NCBI RefSeq assembly: GCF_023073315.1 | Contig: NZ_JADPJH010000037.1 | Location: forward strand, 41,213-105,212 | Length of the DNA: 64,000 nucleotides | Origin: Bradyrhizobium sp. 1 | Lineage (GTDB): Bacteria; Pseudomonadota; Alphaproteobacteria; Rhizobiales; Xanthobacteraceae | Direction: 5' to 3' | Part shown: positions 49,659-59,481 of the stretch, piece after piece | How positions within the stretch are numbered: position 1 is the stretch's first letter | Layout: every line of letters starts with the position of its first letter | Position numbers and translations under genes: made by a program | The notes under the pieces: model-generated | The model's database searches: none | Told to the model about the DNA's origin: nothing | Seen by the model: the letters and a program-made list of their open reading frames with translations, nothing else

Positions 49659-51172
49659 TTGTCGGCGTTCCGGTTGCTGGCGTTCCAATTGATGGGCAGC
49701 GTGATCGTGAAGGTGCTGCCCGTGTTCAGTTCCGACGATACCGACATCGTGCCGCCGAGGCGGCGCACAAGTGCACGCACATGGGCCAGACCTATGCCCT
49801 GACCGGGCTTGTCCTGGGTTCCCGCACGGCGGAACAAGTCGAAGATCCGCTGATGATCCCGGGGGTCGATGCCGCGGCCGTTGTCGCTGATCTCGAAGAT
49901 AGCGTAGCCGAGCTTGGTGCGCCCGCGAATTCTGATCGCACCGGGAACACCGTTCTTGAGATATTTAATCCCGTTGTCGATCAAATTGGAGAAGATCTGC
50001 TCCAGTGCAAGGCGGTCGCTGACAATATCCGGCAGCGGTTCGATGTGAATCTCAGCCTGCGCTTCGGCCGCCTGATGCGCCAGCGTCGACACGATGGTCT
50101 CGACAAATGCGCGCGTGTCGATCTTCTCCGGCTGGAACTCGCGCCGGCCCTCGCGGGTGAGGTTGAGGATCGCCGAGATCAGGCGGTCCATCTTGGCGAT
50201 CGAGGATTTGATGAAGCCGAGCGCTTCGGCAAAATCCACCGACAGCTGCTGGTCGGGGCCTTCGAGCGCGATCTCGCCGGCCGCGAGCGGAGGGGCGCCA
50301 GCTGCTTCATGAGTGAGCCCGCCAATGCGGCGGAAGATGTCACCGCCGAGCTCTTCCAGTTCGCTGGTGAAACCCATGATGTTGACCAGTGGCGAGCGCA
50401 GATCGTGGCTGACGATATAGGCAAAGCGCTGGATCTCGTCGTTGGCTTCGCGCAGGTCGGCGGTGCGCTCGTCGACGGTGGCCTCGAGGTTCACATTGGC
50501 GTCGCGCAGGCGCGCCTCGGCCTCGTCGCGGGCCAGGGCGGAACGACGTACCAGCCAGACCGAGATCACCGCCAGCAGCACGACCAGGCCGGAGCCGATG
50601 CCGGTCAACGACGCGGCGAATGTCTGGCTGCGGTCTGAGTTGGCGGTGCGAATCCGGAACAACCGTTCCTCCTCGCGGATCATCGCGTTGGTCAGGTTGC
50701 TGATCGTGGTCGTGGTGTTGCCGGCCGCGGCCTCGCGGACGAGCGCCGTGGCATTGCCGGGTTGACCCTGCTTGACGAAATTCATCTCGCGCGAGAACTG
50801 GTCGAGCCGGAGCTCGATCGCCGCGCTCAGCTTCTCAATGCTCTCGCGCTGTGCTGGATTGTCGCCGATCTGGCGCGTGAGCTTGTCCAGCGCCGGAATG
50901 ATCGATGCGACGGCCTTCTCATGGTCCGACTGGAAATCCGATCCCTGCGTCAGGAGAAAGCCGCGGGCGCTGCTTTCCGCACGTCGGACTTCGAGTAGCA
51001 GGGCATTGATCTGGTTCTCCGCCTCGATGGTGTGAACCACCCATTTGTTGTCTTCCCTCGCTTTGTTGACGAGGTAGACGGAACCGGCGCTGATTGCGGT
51101 CAGCACCAGAAGGCCCACTGAGAACAGCAGGATTTGCCAAAATGCGCGCCGTCGCTGCCCTTCGGCCGTCAC
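49655..51172 (-). CDS. CHASE3 sensor histidine kinase
   Basis: A 505-residue membrane kinase: TM helix (about 12-32), CHASE3 periplasmic sensor (about 40-180, AESSARGFLLTQGSDF), second TM (about 190-212), a coiled linker (VNLEATVDERTADLREAN), HisKA with acceptor His in FAYIVSHDLRSPLVNIMGF, and HATPase with NLIDNGIKYLKNG and GQGIGLAHVRALVRRLGG. No receiver is fused; the following gene supplies it. It starts at GTG. It is the first gene of a three-gene phosphorelay-like operon. It resembles, in sensor type, the kinase at 31826-34075. Confidence 0.9.
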   Translation of the reverse strand: MTAEGQRRRAFWQILLFSVGLLVLTAISAGSVYLVNKAREDNKWVVHTIEAENQINALLLEVRRAESSARGFLLTQGSDFQSDHEKAVASIIPALDKLTRQIGDNPAQRESIEKLSAAIELRLDQFSREMNFVKQGQPGNATALVREAAAGNTTTTISNLTNAMIREEERLFRIRTANSDRSQTFAASLTGIGSGLVVLLAVISVWLVRRSALARDEAEARLRDANVNLEATVDERTADLREANDEIQRFAYIVSHDLRSPLVNIMGFTSELEELGGDIFRRIGGLTHEAAGAPPLAAGEIALEGPDQQLSVDFAEALGFIKSSIAKMDRLISAILNLTREGRREFQPEKIDTRAFVETIVSTLAHQAAEAQAEIHIEPLPDIVSDRLALEQIFSNLIDNGIKYLKNGVPGAIRIRGRTKLGYAIFEISDNGRGIDPRDHQRIFDLFRRAGTQDKPGQGIGLAHVRALVRRLGGTMSVSSELNTGSTFTITLPINWNASNRNADK

Positions 51173-51274
51173 GACGGTCTCGCCTCGTCACGTTGGGAAG
51201 TCAAAACGCCCCCTTGGAACCGACCCCACCATCCCGAACGCGATTGGGACCAATGGGTTCCATGGACAAGGCGA

Positions 51275-52633
<1,359 letters not shown>

Positions 52634-52693
52634 GGTGTCCTTTGGGGACTGGCGCGCGAAAAGCGGCGAGGGCGGGCTGGCCGCCTTCAGCCG

Positions 52694-53179
52694 TTACTCA
52701 ATGATGACGAGCGGTTCGCCGAACTCGACCGGCTGGCCGTCCTCGACCAGGATCTGCGTCACCGTGCCTGATCGCGGCGAGGGGATCTGGTTCATGGTCT
52801 TCATGGCTTCGATGATCAGCAGCGTCTGGCCGACCGAGACCTTGCTGCCGACCTCGATGAACGGCTTGGCGCCGGGCTCCGGTGACCAATAGGCGGTGCC
52901 GACCATCGGCGAGGTCACGGCGCCCGGATGCTTCGACAAGTCCGGAGCGGCTGCCACTGGTGCGGCGGCGGCAATAGCGACCGGCAAATGGGCCGCATGC
53001 GCCATCGGCATGGTCGCGGCGACGCTGATGTTGCGGGCGACGCGCAGGCGCAGGCCGGCGCGTTCGATCTCGATCTCGGTGAGGCTGGTCTCATCAAGCA
53101 GAAGGGCGAGCTCGCGGACGAGCGCGGAATCCTCGCTGGAAAACTTTGCGGCTGCTTTGTCGTCTGGCTGGCGCGCCAT
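52694..53179 (-). CDS. accB: biotin carboxyl carrier protein of acetyl-CoA carboxylase
   Basis: A 161-residue AccB: N-terminal helical region, an Ala/Pro linker and the C-terminal biotinyl domain with the biotinylation site EAMKTMN (Lys about 126) preceded by SPMVGTAYWSPEPG. The ATG at 53179 is chosen; a longer frame upstream overlaps the aroQ end and lacks family sequence. Order aroQ, accB, accC on the same strand is the usual alphaproteobacterial arrangement. Confidence 0.96.
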   Translation of the reverse strand: MARQPDDKAAAKFSSEDSALVRELALLLDETSLTEIEIERAGLRLRVARNISVAATMPMAHAAHLPVAIAAAAPVAAAPDLSKHPGAVTSPMVGTAYWSPEPGAKPFIEVGSKVSVGQTLLIIEAMKTMNQIPSPRSGTVTQILVEDGQPVEFGEPLVIIE

Positions 53180-53216
53180 GTTGTTTGATCCGAATGTTCT
53201 GTGTGAAGAGGGAGCG

Positions 53217-53684
53217 TCAGGCTTTGGGCTTGATGCCGAGCTTGACGGCAAGGCCCTGGATGGCGAGGCGGTAGCCCTCGATGCCGAAGCCGCAGAGCGA
53301 GGCAAAGGCCGCGCGCGCGGTGTAGGAATGGTGACGGAAACTCTCGCGGGCGTGGATGTTGGTCACGTGCACTTCGACGGTCGGGATCTGCACCGCGAGC
53401 AGCGCGTCGTGCAGGGCGATCGAGGTATGCGAATAGCCGCCGGCATTGATGATGATGCCCTTCATCCTGCGCGCATGCGCCTCGTGGATGAAGTCGATCA
53501 GCTCGCCCTCGCGGTTGGACTGGCGGCAATCGGCCTTGAGGCCAAAGCTCGCCGCGGTCTCCCGGCACAGCGCCTCGACGTCGGCCAGCGTGGCATGGCC
53601 GTACTTTTCGGGCTCGCGCGTCCCCAGCATGTTGAGGTTCGGCCCGTTGAGAACGAGGATCGTGTCGGTTGCTGGTTCGGCCAT
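53217..53684 (-). CDS. aroQ: type II 3-dehydroquinate dehydratase
   Basis: A 155-residue type II dehydroquinase, third step of the shikimate pathway. Motifs: VLNGPNLNMLGTREPEKYG with the catalytic Tyr, the Arg-bearing QSNREGELIDFIHEA, INAGGYSHTSIALHDAL, and VEVHVTNIHARESFRHHSY with the catalytic His. GGGATAGGA precedes the ATG. First gene of the aroQ-accB-accC group, with 37 bp to accB. Confidence 0.96.
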   Translation of the reverse strand: MAEPATDTILVLNGPNLNMLGTREPEKYGHATLADVEALCRETAASFGLKADCRQSNREGELIDFIHEAHARRMKGIIINAGGYSHTSIALHDALLAVQIPTVEVHVTNIHARESFRHHSYTARAAFASLCGFGIEGYRLAIQGLAVKLGIKPKA

Positions 53685-53748
53685 TCCTATCCCGGCAGGT
53701 GTTTCGGCGTGGCGGGGGTTATAGGTAACAAAGCGTCCTAGGGGAAGC

Positions 53749-53776
53749 CTTGAAGGGCCTCCCGGGGGCCTTCAAG
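53749..53776. repeat. inverted repeat upstream of aroQ
   Basis: CTTGAAGG (53749-53756) and CCTTCAAG (53769-53776) are perfect 8-bp arms; the loop itself is GC-rich and partly self-complementary (CCCGGG). It lies 65 bp before the aroQ start and has no T-run on either strand. Confidence 0.5.
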
Positions 53777-53861
53777 TACCTCATCCGGGGTGCAAAAACC
53801 TGTGCGGAAGCTACGGAAATTGCTTGTTAACCAGTCCGAACCATGGCTGCCGGCCGAACGC

Positions 53862-53888
53862 AAAGGGGCGGGCATTGCTGCCCGCCCC
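53862..53888 (-). terminator. terminator of the DUF1236 gene
   Basis: GGGGCGGGC, 6-nt loop, GCCCGCCCC then TTTG on the - strand, 23 bp after the DUF1236 stop. The T-run is short. Confidence 0.65.
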
Positions 53889-53910
53889 CAGACGTTAACC
53901 GCGATCCGCC

Positions 53911-54789
53911 TTACACGTCGAGTACGGCGACGATCTCGTAGGTATTGGGGTCAACGATCACGATCTGCTGGTGCACCAGGACGTACCTGTAGCTCCGCCA
54001 TTCCGGATAAATGGTGGCGACACGGGACGGCAGCGCGTGAAGCTCGATGCCTTCGCGCGGAACGCGTGTGCCGACCGAGATCGAGAAGTTCACGTTGTTC
54101 ACGGGAGCCACGCGCTCCTCGCGGATCACCGACGTGATCTGGGTCCGCTGCTCGGTCGACAGCTTGGCGCCGGCGCCGGCCTGGCCGACCGTCGTGTTGG
54201 TCCGGCTTTCACCCTGCGCCTTCTGGTTGGTGCTGGTGCCGGTCTGGCCCTGAGCGTTCTGGTTGGTACGCGTCTCAGTGCCCTTCTGGTTCTCGGCATT
54301 GTTGGTGCTGCTGGCGCCGCTCTTGGTGCCCTCAGCCTTCATGTCCTTGTCCTTGGCGCCGGACTTGCTGGTGTCCTGGCTCATGCTCTTGGACTTGTCC
54401 TGCTGAGACTTGTCCATCTGGCCCTGCGCGCGTTCGTCGGTGCGCTGGCCCTTGGTGGCGCCGGCCTTGTCTTCAGCCGCGTTCTTGTTCATCTCGCGGC
54501 CCGAGTGCTCATCCTTGCTCGCACCGGACGACTTGTCCTCGGCAGACGTGCCGGACTTCATGCTGCTGGAGCCGCCGGCCTGGCCCACGGTGCCCTTCTC
54601 GGCGCCCGAGGATTCCCGGCCCATCGACCCGCCGCGGTCCGCGGCGCCGCCGGAGGGCTGCGAGTGCTGCATCTGCGCACCACCGGCGCCGCCACCGCTG
54701 TCGCGGCCCGTGGTGCCCTGTGCGTTCGCAAGACCGCTGCTTGCGACGAGCGCAAGTGCAGCAACCGAAATCATAAAGCGGTTAGACAT
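53911..54789 (-). CDS. exported DUF1236 protein with low-complexity linker
   Basis: A 292-residue exported protein: signal peptide (about 1-23, ending ANAQ), then about 175 residues rich in Gly, Ser, Lys, Gln and Thr with short repeats of KSxSxD and TxTNQxAQG type, and a C-terminal DUF1236 domain (about 205-292) containing NNVNFSISVGTRVPREGIEL and YVLVHQQIVIVDPNTYEIV. DUF1236 is a periplasmic family frequent in Bradyrhizobium, of unknown function. The linker is probably disordered and is likely to vary in length between strains. Confidence 0.87.
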   Translation of the reverse strand: MSNRFMISVAALALVASSGLANAQGTTGRDSGGGAGGAQMQHSQPSGGAADRGGSMGRESSGAEKGTVGQAGGSSSMKSGTSAEDKSSGASKDEHSGREMNKNAAEDKAGATKGQRTDERAQGQMDKSQQDKSKSMSQDTSKSGAKDKDMKAEGTKSGASSTNNAENQKGTETRTNQNAQGQTGTSTNQKAQGESRTNTTVGQAGAGAKLSTEQRTQITSVIREERVAPVNNVNFSISVGTRVPREGIELHALPSRVATIYPEWRSYRYVLVHQQIVIVDPNTYEIVAVLDV

Positions 54790-54941
54790 GGAATTCTCCT
54801 CACGTGATCATTTGCGTCATTGCCCGCGCCGACAACGAAAGGAGATTTGAGTTGTTCCGGAACATTGGGGGTTTCGGGGTATTTGTTTCTTAAACGCGAG
54901 ATGAACGGGCGTGCCGGATTCGCGCCTAGGTTTGACGCAGC

Positions 54942-54970
54942 AAAAAGGCCGGCTTTTAAGCCGGCCTTTT
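54942..54970. terminator. bidirectional rho-independent terminator
   Basis: AAAAAGGCCGGC, loop TTTTAA, GCCGGCCTTTT: T-runs on both strands. It serves the DsbA-like gene on the - strand; nothing on the + strand is seen to use it. Confidence 0.85.
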
Positions 54971-55000
54971 CGCATCAGCGAGTTGTGAGACTTGCGATCA

Positions 55001-55045
55001 GCAAGTCGCCTCTTTTAGCAAGTCGCCTCTTTAGCAAGTCGCCTT
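55001..55045. repeat. three tandem copies covering the dsbA-like gene 3-prime end
   Basis: GCAAGTCGCCTCTTT at 55001 and 55018, and GCAAGTCGCCTT at 55034 (the last inside the coding region). Spacing 17 and 16 bp. Each unit repeats the C-terminal codons and stop of the gene below. Confidence 0.85.
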
Positions 55046-55798
55046 GCCGCAGCGGGCAACGCCGATCTTTTCCTTGAGGCCATCGAGGCCGACGGCGCCG
55101 ATCACGATCTGCTTGCCGATCACGTAGCTCGGCGTGCCGTTCATGCCCATCGCCTCCGCGAGCTTGAAGTTCTCCTCGATGGTGGCGCGCACCTCGGGGC
55201 TGGCGATGTCCTTCTCGATCTTGGCGGTGTCGAGGCCGGCCTCCTTGGCCGCTTGCATCGCGCGCGCCTTGTCGGCGGCGCCACGGCCACCGAGCAGCTT
55301 CTGGTGGAAGTCGAGGTACTTCTTGCCGGAGGGATCCTGCATGCGCACGGCAACCGCGACCTGCGCTGCTTCCACCGAGCCCTGGCTCAGCACCGGAAAC
55401 TCCTTCAGCACGACCTTCAGCTTCGGATCAGCCTTCATGAGGCCGAGCATGTCGTCCATGGCGCGCTTGCAGTAACCGCAATTGTAATCGAAGAACTCGA
55501 CGAAGGTGACGTCGCCGTCCTTGTTGCCGAGCACGACCTGGCGCGGCGAGTTGAAGATCGCGTCGGAATTCTGCGCGATGCTGGCCTCGTGCTTCTGCGT
55601 TTCGGCCGTGGCCTGGCGCTTGCTGAGCTCGGCCATGGCCTCCTCGAGCACCTCGGGATGGCTGATGAGGTAGTTCTTGACGATCGCCTCGATGTCGGTG
55701 CGCTGGGCATCGGAGAAGCTGTCGGCCGACGCGGGCGCGGCTGCGCCGAACATGGCGAGCGCAAACAGCGCGGGAGCAAGCAGGCGCAGCGAAGGCAT
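55031..55798 (-). CDS. DsbA-family periplasmic thioredoxin-fold protein
   Basis: A 255-residue exported DsbA-like oxidoreductase (Com1/ScsC-like). Signal peptide about 1-26; an N-terminal helix with LISHPEVLEEAMAELSKRQ as in the ScsC/DsbA subgroup; active site FFDYNCGYCKRAM (CGYC); cis-Pro loop MNGTPSYVIG. Two extra cysteines near the end (ARCGKATC). Such proteins form or shuffle disulfides in the periplasm. ATG 55798 has AGAGGA upstream. The 3-prime end carries a tandem duplication including the stop codon. The M48 peptidase gene lies upstream on the same strand. Confidence 0.9.
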   Translation of the reverse strand: MPSLRLLAPALFALAMFGAAAPASADSFSDAQRTDIEAIVKNYLISHPEVLEEAMAELSKRQATAETQKHEASIAQNSDAIFNSPRQVVLGNKDGDVTFVEFFDYNCGYCKRAMDDMLGLMKADPKLKVVLKEFPVLSQGSVEAAQVAVAVRMQDPSGKKYLDFHQKLLGGRGAADKARAMQAAKEAGLDTAKIEKDIASPEVRATIEENFKLAEAMGMNGTPSYVIGKQIVIGAVGLDGLKEKIGVARCGKATC

Positions 55799-55901
55799 AG
55801 GCAAATCCTCTTATCCAAAGCAGGTTTCAAAAAACGTCCCGGCGGACTTAAGCCCGGTGTCGTGACGTCGTGGTGTCAGGCGTCGTCTCGGTTGAGTTCG
55901 T

Positions 55902-55961
55902 CTTGGCGGCGTTAACCTTGGCGGCGTTAGTCTTGGTGGCGTTAGTCTTGGTCGCGTCAGT
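55902..55961. repeat. four tandem 15-bp repeats
   Basis: CTTGGCGGCGTTAAC, CTTGGCGGCGTTAGT, CTTGGTGGCGTTAGT and CTTGGTCGCGTCAGT lie end to end, just beyond (and partly over) the stop of the M48 gene. On the - strand one frame reads ATKTN/AAKVN units. Confidence 0.88.
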
Positions 55962-57360
55962 CGCGCGGCGCTTTTGACGCTACGATGTCGTCGGCCTTGA
56001 CCCATCCGGGTGTGCCGACGGCGAAACGGGTTTTCGCGCGCGTGGCAAGCTCGCGGGCGGTCTTGTTGTCGCCGCGCAGATAAGCGGCCTGCGCCGACGC
56101 CAGATCAGCCTCGGCATAGTCGCCCTTCCGGCCATAGGCCATCGCGAGCTGCATGTAGCCGAGCGCGGCCTCGGGTTCCCGTGCCACCGCGGCCCGGAGA
56201 ATCCGGACGGCATCGTCCGTGTAGGTCTTATTATCGGACCCAACCAGAGCCTGCCCAAGTAACATCTCGATGAGGGGCGCATTGTTCGAAAGTGCGACAG
56301 CCTTGCGCAGGGCCGGGATTGCCTCCGCCGGCTTGCCGCCCTCGAGCAGGGCCTGGCCGCGGACCTCGTAAAAATACGCATTGTGGGGCTGGACCTGAAT
56401 CAGCGCGTCGATCTGGGCGAGCGCGCTGCGCAAATCGCCGTGCAGATAGGTGCTGATGGCGCGGGCATAGCGCGCCGGCAGACTGTCGTTGGTTTGCGGA
56501 TAGCGGCGATACACCGTCTCGGGGCGCTCCATGAACGCGGAAATCTTGGCGCGCACCATGTCGTGACGGAGCTGGAGCGCAGGATCGTCCTTCTTGTCCC
56601 AATAGGGGCTGGCGCTGGCGAACTCCTGGAGCGAGGCGACGCGCTCGGCGGGCATCGGGTGCGACTGCAGATAAGGATCGGCGCCGCGGGCCGCGAACAG
56701 GCTCTCGCTGGTGAAGCGCTTGAAGGTCTCGTACATGCCCTTCGGCGATTGCTGGGTCGCGGTCAGGAATTTCACGCCGGCGCGGTCGGCGTTTTCCTCC
56801 TGCTGGCGCTGATAGGACAGCAGCGTCCGGCGGATCATCTCCTGCGGACCGGCAATGGCCGCAGCGCCGGCATTGGCGAGCCCGTTGTTGCCTGCGCTGC
56901 TGCTGCCGCGGGTGCTGCCGACGGCAATCGCGCCGGCACCGAGCAACATGGCGATGATCATCTGGGTCTGGGCGTTGGCGAGTTGTTCGCGCAGCTTGGA
57001 CAGATGGCCGCCGGCCAGATGCCCGGTCTCGTGCGCGAGCACGCCGATGATCTGGTTCGGCGTCTCCGACTGGAGGATCGCGCCGTAATTGACGAAGATG
57101 CGGCGGCCGTCCGCGACGAACGCGTTGAACGAGCCCTCGTTGACGATCACCATCTGGATGTTCTGCTTTTCCAGACCGGCGGCGCGCAGGATCGGGCGGG
57201 TGTATTCGCGCAACAGCTGCTCGGTCTCGGTGTCGCGCAGGACCGGCGGGCCCTTGCCCTGGGCATGCACGGCCGGCAACGGCAACAGCGCAATCGCCGC
57301 GGCCGTGACGACGGCGGTGAGGGCGGAGGCCTTCTTGCGCAATGCGATCTGGAGCAACAT
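55957..57360 (-). CDS. M48 zinc metalloprotease with TPR repeats (BepA/YfgC-like)
   Basis: A 467-residue periplasmic protein: signal peptide (about 1-34), M48 peptidase domain with zinc motif HETGH (about 108-112) and the second-site region ENADRAGVKFL, then C-terminal tetratricopeptide repeats (about 300-450, with NAYFYEVRGQALLEGGKPAE and ALGYMQLAMAYGRKGDY). This matches BepA/YfgC, which helps assemble or degrade outer-membrane proteins such as LptD. The ATG at 57360 is used. Tandem 15-bp repeats lie over its 3-prime end, and the +1 frame there encodes a Lys/Thr/Asn-rich tail, so the C-terminus may have been longer. Confidence 0.9.
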   Translation of the reverse strand: MLLQIALRKKASALTAVVTAAAIALLPLPAVHAQGKGPPVLRDTETEQLLREYTRPILRAAGLEKQNIQMVIVNEGSFNAFVADGRRIFVNYGAILQSETPNQIIGVLAHETGHLAGGHLSKLREQLANAQTQMIIAMLLGAGAIAVGSTRGSSSAGNNGLANAGAAAIAGPQEMIRRTLLSYQRQQEENADRAGVKFLTATQQSPKGMYETFKRFTSESLFAARGADPYLQSHPMPAERVASLQEFASASPYWDKKDDPALQLRHDMVRAKISAFMERPETVYRRYPQTNDSLPARYARAISTYLHGDLRSALAQIDALIQVQPHNAYFYEVRGQALLEGGKPAEAIPALRKAVALSNNAPLIEMLLGQALVGSDNKTYTDDAVRILRAAVAREPEAALGYMQLAMAYGRKGDYAEADLASAQAAYLRGDNKTARELATRAKTRFAVGTPGWVKADDIVASKAPRD

Positions 57361-57565
57361 CAAACGGTCTTGGTCAAACGGGCGTGGTTAGACGGGCTTG
57401 GAAGCAGTTTCGTGATTGGTTTTGGCGATTGGCGGCGGACCGGATACGCGATATGCCCTTGTAAGCCGTACCCCTTATGAGCCGTACAATGCGGCCAGTC
57501 TGGGGCGCAAGCGCCCCGTTTCCCGGACCGGACGGCCCGGTTCGCCAGCGAAATAGCAGAAATCG

Positions 57566-58753
57566 ATGCACGATGCGACATTGAGGAACCGGTTGGGGCG
57601 GTGGCTCGAGCCCTCCCGCCGCAGCGATGTTCCCCCGTTCATGGTGATGGACGTCATGGCCGCGGCGGCCCGAATCGAGGCGGCCGGCGGCCATGTCATC
57701 CATATGGAGGTCGGCCAGCCCGCGGCAGGCGCCCCGAAAACCGCGATTGCGGCCGCCCATGCGGCGCTTGAGGCGGGGCGGATCGATTATACCTCCGCGC
57801 TCGGCATCCCCTCCCTGCGCGCCCGCATCGCGCGCCACTATCGCGATGCCTATGGCTGCGACGTCAGCCCTGAGCGGATCGTGGTGACGACCGGATCATC
57901 CGGCGGCTTCATCCTGGCCTTCCTGTCGATGTTCGAGCCCGGCGACCGCGTCGCCGTGACGGTGCCGGGTTATCCGCCTTACCGTCATATCCTCACCGCG
58001 CTCGGCTGCGAGCCGGTGCTGATCGAGACCACCAACGAGACGCGACATGCGCTGACCGGCGAGGCGCTGCTGGCCGCCCATCGCAAGGCGCCGCTGAAGG
58101 GCGTGCTGGTCGGCAGTCCCGCCAATCCGACGGGAACGATGATGTCCCGCGAGGCGCTCGCCGGCCTCATCACGGCCGCGGAAGACGCCGGCATCCGCTT
58201 CATCTCGGATGAAATCTATCACGGTCTCGACTACGCGTTCCCGGCGGTGACGGCGGCCTCGCTCTCCGACCACGCACTCGTGATCAACTCGTTCTCGAAG
58301 TATTTTTGCATGACCGGCTGGCGCGTCGGCTGGATGGTGGTGCCCGAGATCCTGGTGCGGCCGATCGAGCGGCTCCAGCAGAACCTCTCGATCTCGGTGC
58401 CGTCGCTGTCACAGATCGCGGCTGAGGCCGCCTTCGACGGCGCGGCCGAGATGGAGGAGATCAAGCACGGCTACCAGGAAAACCGGCGCATCCTGATCGA
58501 GGGATTGCCGAAAGCCGGCCTCAGCAGGTTTCTGCCGGCCGACGGCGCTTTCTATCTCTATGCCGACGTCTCGGATTTCACCTCCGACAGTTTCGAGTTT
58601 GCCAAGCAGATGCTGGAGCAGGCGCAGGTTGCGGCCACGCCCGGCCTCGATTTCGATCCCATCCATGGCCGCTCGTTCATACGATTGTCCTACGCACGCT
58701 CGGCTGATGAGATGCGGGAGGCGGTTGACCGGATCGCTCACTGGCTTAAATAG
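57566..58753 (+). CDS. PLP-dependent class I/II aminotransferase
   Basis: A 395-residue fold-type I aminotransferase. PLP-binding Lys lies in NSFSKYFCMTGWRVGWM; other family marks are MEVGQPAAGAPKTA, DYTSALGIPSLRARIA, VGSPANPTGTMMS, FISDEIYHGLDY and SFIRLSYARS with the substrate carboxylate Arg. It is cytoplasmic. Similar proteins use aromatic or branched amino acids, alanine or aspartate; specificity cannot be set. bioY follows 33 bp later, but no biotin-synthesis gene is adjacent. Confidence 0.9.
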   Translation: MHDATLRNRLGRWLEPSRRSDVPPFMVMDVMAAAARIEAAGGHVIHMEVGQPAAGAPKTAIAAAHAALEAGRIDYTSALGIPSLRARIARHYRDAYGCDVSPERIVVTTGSSGGFILAFLSMFEPGDRVAVTVPGYPPYRHILTALGCEPVLIETTNETRHALTGEALLAAHRKAPLKGVLVGSPANPTGTMMSREALAGLITAAEDAGIRFISDEIYHGLDYAFPAVTAASLSDHALVINSFSKYFCMTGWRVGWMVVPEILVRPIERLQQNLSISVPSLSQIAAEAAFDGAAEMEEIKHGYQENRRILIEGLPKAGLSRFLPADGAFYLYADVSDFTSDSFEFAKQMLEQAQVAATPGLDFDPIHGRSFIRLSYARSADEMREAVDRIAHWLK

Positions 58754-58786
58754 CCGCCAGTTTTCGACAGCCTTCTGGAGTGCAAC

Positions 58787-59398
58787 TTGTCCAACCGTTC
58801 CGTCCCGTCTACCGCCTCGCATTCTCCTCTCGCCGCCTTGATGTGGCCGACTCGCCCCGGCGAAGCCGTAGGCGCCTTGCGCGCCGTCGTGCTGATCGCG
58901 CTCGGCACAGCGCTGATGACGCTGTCGGCCAAGGTGAACCTGCCGCTGCCTTACGTGCCCATGACCTTGCAGACGCTGGTCGTGCTGATGATCGGCGCCG
59001 CCTATGGCTGGCGCCTTGGCAGCGCAACCATGATCGCCTACCTCGCCGAGGGCGCGATCGGCTTGCCGGTCTTCGCCGGCCCCGTGGGTGGCATTGCACC
59101 GCTGGTCGGCCCGACCGCGGGCTATCTGTACGGCTTCGTGCTGGCTGCCTTCATTACCGGCTGGCTTGCGGAGCGCGGCTGGGACCGCAACGTCGCGCTG
59201 CTGTTTGCGGCCATGGCGGTTGCCCATCTCGTCATTTTCATCGCCGGCTTCGGCTGGCTGGCCTACGGCATCGGCCTTGGCGCGACCAAGGCTTGGGCCG
59301 TCGGCGTGGCGCCGTTCGTTGCGGCATCTCTGGTCAAGAACGCGCTGGGCGCGACGTTGATGCCGGCGGCTCGCCGGATCGTCGATCGTCGCGGGTAA
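58787..59398 (+). CDS. bioY: biotin transporter BioY
   Basis: A 203-residue S-component of an ECF-type biotin transporter, with six predicted helices. BioY signatures: LPYVPMTLQTLVVLMIGAAYG, GLPVFAGPVGGIAPLVGPTAGYLYGF and VAPFVAASLVKNALGATL. It begins at TTG with CTGGAG 6 bp upstream. No bioM or bioN is adjacent, so it would act alone or with a shared energizing module. Biotin uptake would serve the AccB biotinylation site encoded in the same window (functional link by pathway only). Confidence 0.93.
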   Translation: MSNRSVPSTASHSPLAALMWPTRPGEAVGALRAVVLIALGTALMTLSAKVNLPLPYVPMTLQTLVVLMIGAAYGWRLGSATMIAYLAEGAIGLPVFAGPVGGIAPLVGPTAGYLYGFVLAAFITGWLAERGWDRNVALLFAAMAVAHLVIFIAGFGWLAYGIGLGATKAWAVGVAPFVAASLVKNALGATLMPAARRIVDRRG

Positions 59399-59481
59399 AG
59401 CGCGCTAAAACGAGCAGTTCCAATTGACAGGGCCGGCCAAGTTGATCTTGGCTGGCTCTGAGTTTGAGGGGGAGTGAAACA

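Noticed and set aside
59399..59481. Sigma-54 promoter before dctA
   Set aside because: No GG-N10-GC pattern of the -24/-12 type was found at a suitable place, and dctB/dctD are absent; only a short stem and a TTGACA without a matching -10 are seen.
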